A stretch of 64,000 nucleotides of DNA from Poa pratensis. Its lineage: Eukaryota > Streptophyta > Magnoliopsida > Poales > Poaceae. The first letter of the stretch is position 1. Every line of letters starts with the position of its first letter. A program made the translations under genes and the position numbers. The DNA lies in contig CAMZMU010000075.1 in assembly GCA_947311845.1 (NCBI GenBank), positions 17,707,366-17,771,365 of the forward strand, in the 5' to 3' direction. A model generated the notes under the pieces. It saw nothing but the letters and a program-made list of their open reading frames with translations, was not told the origin of the DNA and ran no database searches. Of the stretch, positions 35,529-48,599 are shown piece by piece.

Positions 35529-36686
35529 GTGCTTGTTTTATTTTTCAGCAACACCTTGATTTGCCCAGGACTTAGTAGATCTACCTCAGGGATGCTCTCC
35601 TATTGTACATTGTACCATTCCTTGTTCTGTGACTTGTGTGTACTCATCCATGGTGCCCATCTATTGCTTTATCTCACAGGTGGTTCGAGTAGTCCTCCGA
35701 AGAAACTTGCTAGAAAAGAAAAACTGCCAACCAAGAAGAAGTCTGTGAAGCAAGTTGCCTCTAAACCTCCGAGGAAGGGCAAGGAAACTCGTCTCAACTA
35801 CTTGACCATGAACAACATTGACTATGCCAATGTTCGTCAGTCCAACTAGTACAGGAATGTGCCCAGAGATGAAAATATTGAAGATCCCAACTTCTGGTGC
35901 ATGGAGCAGATCTATATACACAAGGACATCTATCTGCATTATCATAACCCTATTCGCCCGATGCAGCCCTACCGACTGCGAGATATCAAGGACAAGGCCA
36001 GTTATGCTCAAGCTGCAGATGTGCTTGAACAGATGGGAATGGTTCCTCTCATAGAGAAGCAATGTCCTTACAATGTGCCACTTATTCTGCAGTTTTTCTC
36101 CACCTTGGTGATCGAGGGTGACCATCGCAAGACCATGAAATGGATGTCGGGCAACACTCAGTGTACATCCTCTTTTGCTCGGTTGGCTACTCTCCTTGGT
36201 TATTCTTTCAACAGCAGCCATCCTCCTAGTGGTCGCCGTATGCATTCTATTGAGAAGCCCAATAAAAATGTGTTGAAGGACCTGTATGGGGCTGGTGCAG
36301 TTATTGGCCAAAAGGAGGGCCTCCTGCCCCTCTATGATCAGCTTGTGCGCATCTTTCGCTCAACTATTGCTCCCAGCGGAGGTAACAATGACAATATTGT
36401 CGCTCCCCTTAATTCTACAGTAGTGCTTGCCAACCTACTTTGCCTTGCTAAGGAGATTGTTGAGAATGAAGACCCTGACGCTGATTTTAAAGTAGAAGTG
36501 ATGCATTTCATTTTTCGTGAGTTGTTTGACTCTATGGTCAGTGGGCTCACTATTCCTTATGCTCCTTACATCATGATGCTCATCAAGGACACTCTGAAGA
36601 ACCACAACTTCACCAGGTATACTATGCAGCCCCATCCTTACAAGAAGGTCTATCAGAAAAGAAAGGAGGTCATTCCATCTGTTGCT

Positions 36687-36691
36687 GCTGC
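36687..36691. repeat. Target-site duplication of the LARD, left copy
   Basis: GCTGC at 36687-36691 is matched by GCTGC at 47606-47610. Confidence 0.85.
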
Positions 36692-39600
36692 TGTGGCACC
36701 CCCTTCTGGCACAGCTTGTCAGAAGGGCGGTCGCCCCGCGCGCCAGCCCAAGATATCTGGCCGCACGTTACGACAATGCAACATAGCGGTTATCATTACA
36801 CAATCAGGCACAAAGTGCTACAAAAGGGTTTACAAGGCCATCGAGGCATTACAAAATATCAAGCCAAGCATGGCCCAACTTAGAGTTTTAACTGGCAGCG
36901 GAAGACATAAATGAGGCAACGGCTTGGAGCGGCTCCACTCCACAGGTATCTGGCTGGGCTACTGATCCTAGCACGCTTCTGCTCCTTGTCCTTGCTAAGG
37001 TGGAAGTTGAGTCCTCGCCAAAATCTGGCCACAATCACAAGGCCCGTGAGTACATTTGTATGCACTCAGCAAGAATCGCCACTCACTACAAACAATCCAA
37101 CAATCATGCAACAAGATATACATTGGAAATAAATCCTACAACAAGGCAAGGTGTACACTAGATACATGACATAAAAGTAACACGTCATTGACAACCAAAC
37201 ATGTCGTAAGCAGACAACGGGGGTATCACCAGTACAGAGTCCAAGCCAGGTGGGGTTGGATCGTGTACCAGCAATCATACAAAGGGCTTACCTGTGACGA
37301 GTAAACGAGTGTACCAGTTGGTACCAAGTAACATAACCATACCTGTCATCACCACTAGGCCCAACGGCCTTGCTACATCTGTCAATTGCTAGGCCTACTG
37401 GCCTCATCCTTTCACTTGGGCATGCACAATTGATGTGGGCTCTGGCCTAACTATAGGCTCCCCAACGCATCACACCGCCATCCCTAAAGTTTGGTTCACA
37501 ATCACATCTCAAGTAACATTCCCTGCATCAACTTATTGTTCATTTAGTGAAATCAGGTTGTTCATCTTTCTTTCAAACAGAACTTATGTTTAACCTCCTG
37601 ACTCGACAAAGACAATAGTGTGACCGACACTGAACTGTTGTTCCATAACCTTGGAACTAGGCTAGATATCCAGATTTACACTCTCGAGAGGTTGCAATAC
37701 TTCACTTATCTAAGTGGATCATTAACAACCGGTACTTTAGGATCACATCCTTAAGATGGTCTGATACACTCACTCGACCGTTCACGCTATCAAGACACTC
37801 CCTATATAGCCACCGACATAACTATATGCCTTATGCAGAAGTGAATCCGGCACGTCCCCAACCCATGAGCGACGCCTAGCTCCGGAACCTTCGCAAGACT
37901 AGCCCCGACCAACTATGGTAACCGACTAGACTTGCCAAAATGGTAGCATCAAAGGAGGCTCAATAGGATACGTAGGTCAAGGCCCGCCCATATGAGCGAC
38001 AGTGGTAGTGCTTTCGATGTTCAGATTAGTGGCACTATGGACTGACCCTATCGATGTTTGGAGGGGTGTTTCATTTAATCAAGTTTCATCATAACAAGTC
38101 CAAACAACAGGGGATTAGTCCAACACAACAATCACAATATCAAAATATTATATCATCAAACAACAAGACATTAGCAACATCATAATTCAAGCAATACAAC
38201 AACCACACTAACATAATAACATATCATCAAACGACAAAACATTAGCAACACAATATTTCAAGAATAGTTTATTTGTATTGACCGGGTGACTGTGGCGGAG
38301 CTACCTCCGACCAGCGCCATCACAGATCAATACAAAAGGTAGCACAAGTGGTTTGCGTCGACCGGGTGACTACGGCGGCGATACCACCGACCAGCGCCAC
38401 CACAGATCAGCTACAAAATATAACACAGGTTGTTGGCGTCGATCGGGTGACTATGGCGGTTCCTCCAGCCGGCACCACCACGAATCCGTGTTCACAGAAA
38501 ATAGCACAGTGGGTTAATCGGACGACTGTGGCGGTTCCTCCAGCCAGCGCCCTCGTAGATCAATTACAAAGTTGGTGAGGCATGTAGCCTCCAAACAATG
38601 AACCAAAAATCACTCATAAGAAGGAAAGCATCCATTCCACTCAAGGATTAACCCGACGTGGTGTCAGCAATCTTGGCAAAAAGAACCAAATGGAAAGCAA
38701 ATGTCCCAAGCGTCGCAGTCTAGGTGGGCTTACGCCAACCACGTTTGACAGAGGGAGAAGAAGCAAATAACCCTTTTGGCAAATGCCCCCAACTCCGAGG
38801 ATCATAAGACGACATTCGTCCGCTCCTCACCTCGGCGAAGGAGAAGAAGCAAACAATCATAGGAACGCAGGTTTTATAGTTGTTTATTTAGAGGGTTCGA
38901 CAAAGCCGCGCAAGTGCGAGGCGCACAATTTAATTCACACGTCATTCTAATGCATACATGGATGATGAATAAACATGGCAGGAGCAATATTTGAAGTAAC
39001 ATATTGAACACAATAATAACGGACCGACATAACATATACCGAACGCAGACAAATATAATCACTCGTCATGGTAATAAGCAAATAACAAACAACATTGCGG
39101 GACGGCTCATAGCAAGGGGTTAGCTTGCCTCCGAAGATCGACACCACTTGGCTCAGGGAATCACGGACGCGTCACGGTTCAGGGTCTCGGTCGGCCGGTA
39201 CTTCGGAAAGACCCTAGGCATGCATACAAGATGCTGAGCATACAAGTGTTTTACAAAAATGTAAAACTTATACTACTGGACAGAGCTTTCAAAACCAAGA
39301 ATTTACAAATTTGAATCACCTCAATCGGAGTTACGGTTTGAGAGAAACGAGAGAGTGAAGGATAGCTATCCGCTGCTCTCCCAGGGAAAAAAAACAGAGC
39401 GGGCTGATTCTGAGCTGGGCCGGGCCGGTCGCGTATCTCTGGGAAAATACGTCTTCTGCTCAGGGAAGCGCACTCGCGCAAATGCGCCTCCACTTAACCT
39501 GACAGGTGGGGCCGGGACCCACCTGTCAGCCTCTCCCTCTCTTCTCCCTTTTCTTTTCTTTTTCTCTTTTCTTCCTTCCTTCTTCTTCCCGCGATGGAGA

Positions 39601-41178
39601 GGCTCGGGAGAGCTCGCGGTGGTCCGAGGACCCGCGGCCACGATCCCGGCCAACGCGGCCGAAATCGAGCTCCACTCGCCCGCTAATCGCGCAGAGAGGT
39701 CCAGGGAAGGGAGAGGGGAGTGTGGTGAGCGCGGGCGGCTGCCAGGGGAGCTTCTTTTATAGGGCTGGAGGGGGGGAGGCCGCAAGGGCGGGCACGGTGA
39801 GGCGACCGGGGAGGTGTCCGGCGCGGCAGCGGGTTAATGAGCGTCGCGGTCACCGCGTGCGGCTACTGTGGAGCGAGAGGGACGTGCTGGACGGCTCTGC
39901 GGCTGACGAGAGGGTCCCGTGGCGGCGGTGTAGCGTCGGCGCGTCGTCTTGCGCTTGACGGCGCTGTGGGTCGACGCGTCGGCTAGCTGTTGGGCGGCGC
40001 TGCAGAGGGGGTGAGCTGGCGGGCGGTGCCGGAGTGTCCAGGGGAGGGGAATCACCTGCTGGGCACGGAACGGGACGGGGAGGGCTGAACGGCGTCGACG
40101 GCAGAGTGGCGGCGCCGCCTAGCTAGGTCATGCCAGCGGTGACCACGCAAGAGGTCATGCCGATCTCGGCATCGAGACGATTCTCTCGTCCCAGGGCGCC
40201 AGAGGAAAAAGTAACCGTGTCACCTTGTGCCAAATTGAAAGTCCTCCAACTTTGCTGACCAAAGTTTTTACAAATTCGAAACTTGCTGCGACTAGAACTT
40301 TTGAAAACCAGTACTGGTCAAATTTGAAGTTGATTGTTTGAGGAGGCAAATGATTTTTGGTTTGGTCAAGACCTTGCCCAGAGGTGTGGGCTCTCCTAGT
40401 GCTTGCATCTAGGTGTTCTCCTCCCACTACAAAAATCATTTGGCTTGGTTTTGAAAACATTTGAATTTTAGGGCAGAAACTTGGACAGAGGAAAAGTCAA
40501 ATATTTCCTTAACAAGGTATCAAATATTTTTGCATAAATGGGCTACATACTGCCTAGGGGTCATCCCCTAATTTTTGTAGAATTTTTGGAGACATAAAAT
40601 AGGGGTTCATTTGGAAGTTGCAAATAGGCAAGAAAAGAGCACTACAAAGGAAGTACCTCAAATATTGCTCAAATGAGGTTGGTACAGTGGAGGGAAATGT
40701 TCAGGAGGTGGATTCATGCATCTCCCCAAAATTGTAGAATTTTTGGATGAGTGGAAGGTGTCTGGATAATTTTCGGATTGAAACCGACATAACAGGGAAT
40801 AGGGTTTAACTTAGGAATATTACATGGGACTATGAAATATTTTTCCATCGGAGTGATCTACATGTGTGAGAGAAGCACATGGTAGCTGGGTAGAATTTAT
40901 CCCAAGCAAAAATTGCGGTGGGGGCTTTAGTAGGACAGGCAGAAGTTTTTTTTTTCTGAAATCACCTAATGGAACCAATGTTTGACAGAAAAAACAACGT
41001 CATGGCATTATGGTGGAGGTCGACAAAGATCGAGGATTACTGGGAATTTTCTAAGAGAGCGAAACCAAAGTCAAATCAAAGACCAACGGGTTCGAAGAAA
41101 ACATTCAGAAACCCGAAAAAGTTTTTCAGGTGTGAGAAAACACCACTAAAATTAGGGACGAATTTTCGGGGTGTTACA
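36692..41178 (-). repeat. LARD LTR, left copy (3' LTR in element orientation)
   Basis: 4487 bp. It contains a four-unit minisatellite at about 38278-38575 and a GC-rich zone at 39380-40150. Only scattered single-base and few-base differences from the right copy are seen. Confidence 0.93.
38278..38575. repeat. Four-unit minisatellite in the LARD LTR, left copy
   Basis: Four units of about 70-80 bp, each with CGG(A/G)TGACT followed by GGCGG, C(C/A)AGC(C/G) and ATCA.. TACA blocks. The same array occurs at 44707-45004 in the other LTR. Confidence 0.75.
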
Positions 41179-43120
41179 AACCTTCCCCCCTTAAAAAGAA
41201 TCTCGTCCCCGAGATTCGGAGACTTATAGGATTCCCGGGGTTACAACAAGATAATTCTTGAATGACCCATTTATACCCCAATTTAAAACTTTTTCTATAA
41301 AATACTAGAATTTTGGTTAACCAAAGAGGTCAACAAGATTTTTTTACAAAACATAGATTTGTTTTTTTTTCAAGCATGATATCTCTACCATACTCAAGGC
41401 GTTTCAAAGATGACATGGCAGGGGTTCATTTAATCAAACAACATAGGATCTACTCACATGCTTATGAATTTAAAATCTAAGGTTTTGCACAAACAGGGCA
41501 AGATCATACAAGATCTACAACCAAATTATCAAATAATCTAACAAGATCAACTGGGGTGAGTAAGAACTCAAAAACCTTTATAAACAAAAGGCAGGGATAT
41601 GCTAATCATAACCTTCTCCTAAGGTTTTATTTTTGAAAAGTTATACACACACGACAGGTGCCCCTTTCATGTGCGTACAACAAAATGTTTTATTTTTCCA
41701 AAGCTATATGTACATGGCAGGTGCCCCTTTCATGTATATACAGGTTTGGAAAAAGAAACAAGGTTTGTTTTCAAACAACGATGTTCGCGCCACAAGAGTG
41801 GGATCACAAACACCAAAATTTTGTGGGATAGAGCCATCCCCAAAGTTTGTTTTTGCAAGGAAATTTTCCCTATAGAACTCCGGGATACGAGGAAAATAAC
41901 ACGTCTCGGGTACCTCTTCACGTTGAAGTAGTCGCGGTGTCCCAGTTGGAGTAGAACTTGCATCATCAATTTCGGGAGTTGTCCATCCGTGTACAGTTCA
42001 TGTCTTGCAGCAAGATTAAAGGGCAGGGATACAAGCATGGGTAGAAGAATTTCTACTTGTAGCAAAACATCATTTTATAAAACATTTCTGCATTTTATGG
42101 CCCAAAACAAAACGGCTGCAGCAGTATGACATAATCATTTCAACCATACCGTATAGGCAAGCACAAGCAAACATAGAAATAAAACACTCTACAAAAGTCC
42201 TTTTGTGTTCCAGCGAGGAAGAACACTCAACAAGCATTTTTAAGGCTTGGGAGGGAGTTGCTCGTGGAGGGCTCGGGCCCCTTTCTCTAACATGCGTCCA
42301 GACAAGGTTCATATTGGGTGAGGAACCTTGGGGTACTACATGTAGGAGTTTTTCAAACCTATGCGCGAGCCAACATTAAGTGAGCGGGACACCGTGGTTA
42401 CAGTGTCTCATCAAATACTTCCACTTAATAGTTAAACTTGTGCAACACACACAAAATAATTTGCATACTACAAAATAATCCCATTCAAAGTTTGCATTAA
42501 CTCACAGGTGGGTATATGCGTCTGGGTTCACATTTACTGTCCCTGTTTTAAGTGATCTGTCGTTTCTTCAAAACCCTTAACTGAAGAAAAGGCATGACGT
42601 TCCATCATGTGTCAACCAAGTGGTTAACAAGAGGATAAGAACACCAAGTTTTATTTCGGCTGATTCGACATCCGCCAGAAAACAGACAACAAAACAACCA
42701 AGCTCACGGCTTCTCACCTACCAACGTACAAGCGTCACTCAGACTAAACAGGGGTTCTACTCCGCTGGATGTCCTCTAGCTCTGGGTGTAGGATGAGATA
42801 AGAACGCGGGATTCCTTTGCGGGATCCTGCTTCAAGAAAGTTGGGTTGCTAAGGATAGCAGGCGAGGGTGGGGTTAAACGGCAGCTAGGACTGGGTCTCA
42901 TATAAGCTGGGTTGTGTCGATTCCTTCTCAGGGAAGAAATCGGCGAGCCTCTCTCAGGGAATGGGACAAGTCCTACTGCACCATACTATTGACCGACACG
43001 AGCCATGCCGGTTAGGCGGAGATGGGTCAAATCCATCGGGCTCATGGTCGGGCAAAAGTAAGGCGGGGTTTTCCATGCTAGGGTAGTCTACAGCCAGCCT
43101 GGGGCTCTGATACCATGCTC
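41179..43120 (-). other. LARD internal region, no recognisable coding
   Basis: 1942 bp between the LTRs. Only short frames occur, and none matches a retrotransposon domain. A 20-bp piece GGCAGGTGCCCCTTTCATGT is locally duplicated with a small change (near 41655 and 41715). The polypurine tract and primer site lie at its two ends. Confidence 0.7.
43104..43115 (-). other. Primer-binding site (tRNA-Met) of the LARD
   Basis: The complement reads TGGTATCAGAGC, five bases from the right LTR. It is the same primer tRNA as the host Copia element. Confidence 0.85.
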
Positions 43121-46100
43121 TGTGGCACCCCCTTCTGGCACAGCTTGTCAGAAGGGCGGTCGCCCTATGCGCCAGCCCAAGATATCTGGCCGCACGTTAC
43201 GACAATGCAACATAGCGGTTATCATTACACAATCAGGCACAAAGTGCTACAAAAGGGTTTACAAGGCCATCGAGGCATTACAAAATATCAAGCCAAGCAT
43301 GGCCCAACTTAGAGTTTTAACTGGCAGCGGAAGACATAAATGAGGCAACGGCTTGGAGCGGCTCCACTCCACAGGTATCTGGCTGGGCTACTGATCCTAG
43401 CACGCTTCTGCTCCTTGTCCTTGCTAAGGTGGAAGTTGAGTCCTCGCCAAAATCTGGCCACAATCACAAGGCCCGTGAGTACATTTGTATGCACTCAGCA
43501 AGAATCGCCACTCACTACAAACAATCCAACAATCATGCAACAAGATATACATTGGAAATAAATCCTACAACAAGGCAAGGTGTACACTAGATACATGACA
43601 TAAAAGTAACACGGCATTGACAACCAAACATGTCGTAAGCAGACAACGGGGGTATCACCAGTACAGAGTCCAAGCCAGGTGGGGTTGGATCGTGTACCAG
43701 CAATCATACAAAGGGCTTACCTGTGACGAGTAAACGAGTGTACCAGTTGGTACCAAGTAACATAACCATACCTGTCATCACCACTAGGCCCAACGGCCTT
43801 GCTACATCTGTCAATTGCTAGGCCTACTGGCCTCATCCTTTCACTTGGGCATGCACAATTGATGTGGGCTCTGGCCTAACTATAGGCTCCCCAACGCATC
43901 ACACCGCCATCCCTAAAGTTTGGTTCACAATCACATCTCAAGTAACATTCCCTGCATCAACTTATTGTTCATTTAGTGAAATCAGGTTGTTCATCTTTCT
44001 TTCAAACAGAACTTATGTTTAACCTCCTGACTCGACAAAGACAATAGTGTGACCGACACTGAACTGTTGTTCCATAACCTTGGAACTAGGCTAGATATCC
44101 AGATTTACACTCTCGAGAGGTTGCAATACTTCACTTATCTAAGTGGATCATTAACAACCGGTACTTTAGGATCACATCCTTAAGACGGTCTGATACACTC
44201 ACTCGACCGTTCACGCTATCAAGACACTCCCTATATAGCCACCGACATAACTATATGCCTTATGCAGAAGTGAATCCGGCACGTCCCCAACCCATGAGCG
44301 ACGCCTAGCTCCGGAACCTTCGCAAGACTAGCCCCGACCAACTATGGTAACCGACTAGACTTGCCAAAATGGTAGCATCAAAGGAGGCTCAATAGGATAC
44401 GTAGGTCAAGGCCCGCCCATATGAGCGACAGTGGTAGTGCTTTCGATGTTCAGATTAGTGGCACTATGGACTGACCCTATCGATGTTTGGAGGGGTGTTT
44501 CATTTAATCAAGTTTCATCATAACAAGTCCAAACAACAGGGGATTAGTCCAACACAACAATCACAATATCAAAATATTATATCATCAAACAACAAGACAT
44601 TAGCAACATCATAATTCAAGCAATACAACAACCACACTAACATAATAACATATCATCAAACGACAAAACATTAGCAACACAATATTTCAAGAATAGTTTA
44701 TTTGTATTGACCGGGTGACTGTGGCGGAGCTACCTCCGACCAGCGCCATCACAGATCAATACAAAAGGTAGCACAAGTGGTTTGCATCGACCGGGTGACT
44801 ACGGCGGCGATACCACCGACCAGCGCCACCACAGATCAGCTACAAAATATAACACAGGTTGTTGGCGTCGATCGGGTGACTATGGCGGTTCCTCCAGCCG
44901 GCACCACCACAAATCCATGTTCACAGAAAATAGCACAGTGGGTTAATCGGACGACTGTGGCGGTTCCTCCAGCCAGCGCCCTCGTAGATCAATTACAAAG
45001 TTGGTGAGGCATGTAGCCTCCAAACAATGAACCGAAAAGCACTCATAAGAAGGAAAGCATCCATTCCACTCAAGGATTAACCCGACGTGGTGTCAGCAAT
45101 CTTGGCAAAAAGAACCAAATGGAAAGCAAATGTCCCAAGCGTCGCAGTCTAGGTGGGCTTACGCCAACCACGTTTGACGGAGGGAGAAGAAGCAAATAAC
45201 TCTTTTGGCAAATGCCCCCAACTCCGAGGATCATAAGACGACATTCGTTCGCTCCTCACCTCGGCGAAGGAGAAGAAGCAAACAATCATAGGAACGCAGG
45301 TTTTATAGTTGTTTATTTAGAGGGTTCGACAAAGCCGCGCAAGTGCGAGGCGCACAATTTAATTCACACGTCATTCTAATGCATACATGGATGATGAATA
45401 AAACATGGCAGGAGCAATATTCGAAGTAACATATTGAACACAATAATAACGGACCGACATAACATATACCGAACGCAGACAAATATAATCACTCGTCATG
45501 GTAATATGCAAATAACAAACAACATTGCGGGACGGCTCATAGCAAGGGGTTAGCTTGCCTCCGAAGATCGACACCACTTGGCTCAGGGAATCACGGACGC
45601 GTCACGGTTCAGGGTCTCGGTCGGCCGGTACTTCGGAAAGACCCTAGGCATGCATACAAGATGCTGAGCATACAAGTGTTTTACAAAAATGTAAAACTTA
45701 TACTACTGGACAGAGCTTTCAAAACCAAGAATTTACAAATTTGAATCACCTCAATCGGAGTTACGGTTTGAGAGAAACGAGCGAGCGAAGGATAGCTATC
45801 CGCTGCTCTCCCAGGAAAAAAAAAACAGAGCGGGCTGATTCTGAGCTGGGCCGGGCCGGTCGCGTATCTCTGGGAAAATATGTCTTCTGCTCAGGGAAGC
45901 GCACTCGCGCAAATGCGCCTCCACTTAACCTGACAGGTGGGGCCGGGACCCACCTGTCAGCCTCTCCCTCTCTTCTCCCTTTTCTATTCTTTTTCTCTTT
46001 TCTTCCTTCCTTCTTCTTCCCGCGATGGAGAGGCTCGGGAGAGCTCGCGGTGGTCCGAGGACCCGCGGCCACGATCCCGGCCAACGCAGCCGAAATCGAG

Positions 46101-47605
46101 CTCCACTCGCCCGCTAATCGCGTAGAGAGGTCCAGGGAAGGGAGAGGGGAGTGTGGTGAGCGCGGGCGGCTGCCAGGGGAGCTTCTTTTATAGGGCTGGA
46201 GGGGGGGAGGCCGCAAGGGCGGGCACGGTGAGGCGACCGGGGAGGTGTCCGGCGCGGCAGCGGGTTAATGAGCGTCGCGGTCACCGCGTGCGGCTACTGT
46301 GGAGCGAGAGGGACGTGCTGGACGGCTCTGCGGCTGACGAGAGGGTCCCGTGGCGGCGGTGTAGCATCGGCGCGTCGTCTTGCGCTTGACGGCGCTGTGG
46401 GTCGGCGCGTCGGCTAGCTGTTGGGCAGCGCTGCAGAGGGGTGAGCTGGCGGGCGGTGCCGGAGTGTCCAGGGGAGGGGAATCACCTGCTGGGCACGGAA
46501 CGGGACGGGGAGGGCTGAACGGCGTCGACGGCAGAGTGGCGGCGCCGCCTAGCTAGGTCATGCCAGCGGTGACCACGCAAGAGGTCATGCCGATCTCGGC
46601 ATCGAGACGATTCTCTCGTCCCAGGGCGCCAGAGGAAAAAGTAACCGTGTCACCTTGTGCCAAATTGAAAGTCCTCCAACTTTGCTGACCAAAGTTTTTA
46701 CAAATTCGAAACTTGGTGCAACTAGAACTTTTGAAAACCAGTACTAGTCAAATTTGAAGTTGATTGTTTGAGGAGGCAAATGATTTTTGGTTTGGTCAAG
46801 ACCTTGCCCAGAGGTGTGGGCTCTCCTAGTGCTTGCATCTAGGTGTTCTCCTCCCACTACAAAAATCATTGGCTTGGTTTTGAAAACATTTGAATTTTAG
46901 GGCAGAAACTTGGACAGAGGAAAAGTCAAATATTTCCTTAACAAGGTATCAAATATTTTTGCATAAATGGGCTACATACTGCCTAGGGGTCATCCCCTAA
47001 TTTTTGTAGAATTTTTGGAGACATAAAAATAGGGGTTCCTTTGGAAGTTGCAAATAGGCAAGAAAAGAGCACTACAAAGGAAGTACCTCAAATATTGCTC
47101 AAATGAGGTTGGTACAGTGGAGGGAAATGTTCAGGAGGTGGATTCATGCATCTCCCCAAAATTTTAGAATTTTTGGATGAGTGGAAGGTGTCTGGATAAT
47201 TTTCGGATTGAAACCGACATAACAGGGAATAGGGTTTAACTTAGGAATATTGCATGGGACTATGAAATATTTTTCCATCGGAGTGATCTACATGTGTGAG
47301 GGAAGCACATGGTAGCTGGGTAGAATTTATCCCAAGCAAAAATTGCGGTGGGGGCTTTAGTAGGACAGGCAGAAAGGTTTTTTCTGAAATCACCTAATGG
47401 AACCAATGTTTGACAGAAAAAACAACGTCATGGAATTATGGTGGAGGTCGACAAAGATCGAGGATTACTGGGAATTTTCTAAGAGAGCGAAACCAAAGTC
47501 AAATCAAAGACCAACGGGTTCGAAGAAAACATTCAGAAACCCGAAAAAGTTTTTCAGGTGTGAGAAAACACCACTAAAATTAGGACGTATTTTCGGGGTG
47601 TTACA
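43121..47605 (-). repeat. LARD LTR, right copy (5' LTR in element orientation)
   Basis: 4485 bp, near-identical mate of 36692-41178, with the same minisatellite at 44707-45004. Confidence 0.93.
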
Positions 47606-48031
47606 GCTGCTCCTGCCAGAGGTTCCTTCATGGGTGATGCACGTCGTGGCGCCCCCAGTCAGGCTCAGGTTCCTTCCGTTGCACCGCCGTTCAAGAAACC
47701 AAACTGGTTCCAGCGAAACATCCTGTGTATGAATGCAGACATCCGGAGGGGACAGTATGAGTCTTATCTTAGGCAGGAGAACATTCTCAAGTGGCTCCCT
47801 CGCCTTCCAGAAGACCCCCCAGCGACTGCTCCTCTTTCTTATGAGAAGTGGAACGAGGGCTCTCAGTTTCCATGGGCTCAGCTTGACACTCATCTCCTAG
47901 AGACAGCTTCTGCAGGCCCTTCCCGGACATCCTACAGTCGTGCCCCTACTTATGAGTATGCAGAAGACGATGATGCTGAGGACAGTGTTGGTGATGATGA
48001 TGATGCTGACTATGCCTCTGGGTCGGAGTGA

Positions 48032-48599
48032 TCTACTTGGGACGTAGCATCGCTCTTTTCCCTTTTTGGCGTTTCAATGCCAAAGGGGGAGAAGTAGTTC
48101 TACTAGGTCTCCGTGTGGGATTTGCATGGTTTCGGGCACGAGTATATGCTTTTACCATTCTTATTGCGCTTGTGTCCATTTATGTCCAACTTATTCGTGT
48201 TGTGTTTTTATGTGGAACTATGTGGAACTTATGTGTGTGAACCATTGTGCTGTGTGTGAACCTTTGTGCTTAAGTTGTGAGACATATGGATTTCTTATAT
48301 GGTTATGAGGTGTATCGTTGTGCTATGGTTTATCTCTACTCTATTGTGCACAAGGTATAGTTCTCTCTCAAAGCTCAACCTATATTGATATGTCTCTCAT
48401 GAAATCTTGTATCTAGTTTCCTTACTATTTGGAGGTGCTCTCTACCTATATGTGTTGCATTTGTATTCCAATGCAATTTAATTATATGCACACATTCAGG
48501 GGGAGCTTCTCATGTCTTAAGCTCGGGAAACTAGGTAATATATAATTATGCTTTCCTTGCAAATCCTAGTATTGTCATCTAACACCAAAAAGGGGAGAT
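48032..48599 (+). other. Copia 3' spacer with several polypurine tracts
   Basis: Polypurine tracts occur at about 48081-48093 (CCAAAGGGGGAGAAG), about 48498-48506 (AGGGGGAGC) and 48587-48598 (AAAAAGGGGAGA, directly before the 3' LTR). Multiple polypurine tracts are a recorded feature of the Sirevirus genus. Confidence 0.75.

Larger units (their letters stand above)
36692..47605 (-). mobile_element. LARD-type LTR element, 4.5-kb LTRs, no gag or pol
   Basis: Two near-identical LTRs (36692-41178 and 43121-47605) start TGTGGCACC and end GGTGTTACA. They flank only 1.94 kb and are bounded by GCTGC duplications. A tRNA-Met primer site (TGGTATCAGAGC, minus strand, complement of 43104-43115) adjoins the right LTR. 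A polypurine tract (complement of 41181-41192) adjoins the left LTR, which fixes the minus orientation. No gag, RT or integrase domain is present, so it must depend on another element. The few LTR differences show a recent insertion. Confidence 0.93.
35529..48031 (+). pseudogene. Sirevirus env-like frame, split by a 10.9-kb LARD
   Basis: The frame runs 35529-36691 and resumes at 47611-48031. It begins with a basic Lys-rich segment (KKLARKEKLPTKKKS) and has an in-frame TAG at 35847-35849. A mostly helical region with no clear homology outside Sirevirus-type elements follows, and it ends in an acidic Asp/Glu/Ala tail (about 47950-48028). Position after pol and this overall make-up match the env-like ORF of SIRE/Maximus elements, whose function is unproven. 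I see no convincing signal peptide or membrane anchor in the readable part. The stop and the insertion both inactivate it. Confidence 0.75.

Noticed and set aside
39355..39958. Pairs of 135-150 residue frames, repeated near 45741-46389
   Set aside because: They are within the LARD LTRs, GC-rich and open on both strands; the duplication reflects the two LTRs rather than a gene pair.
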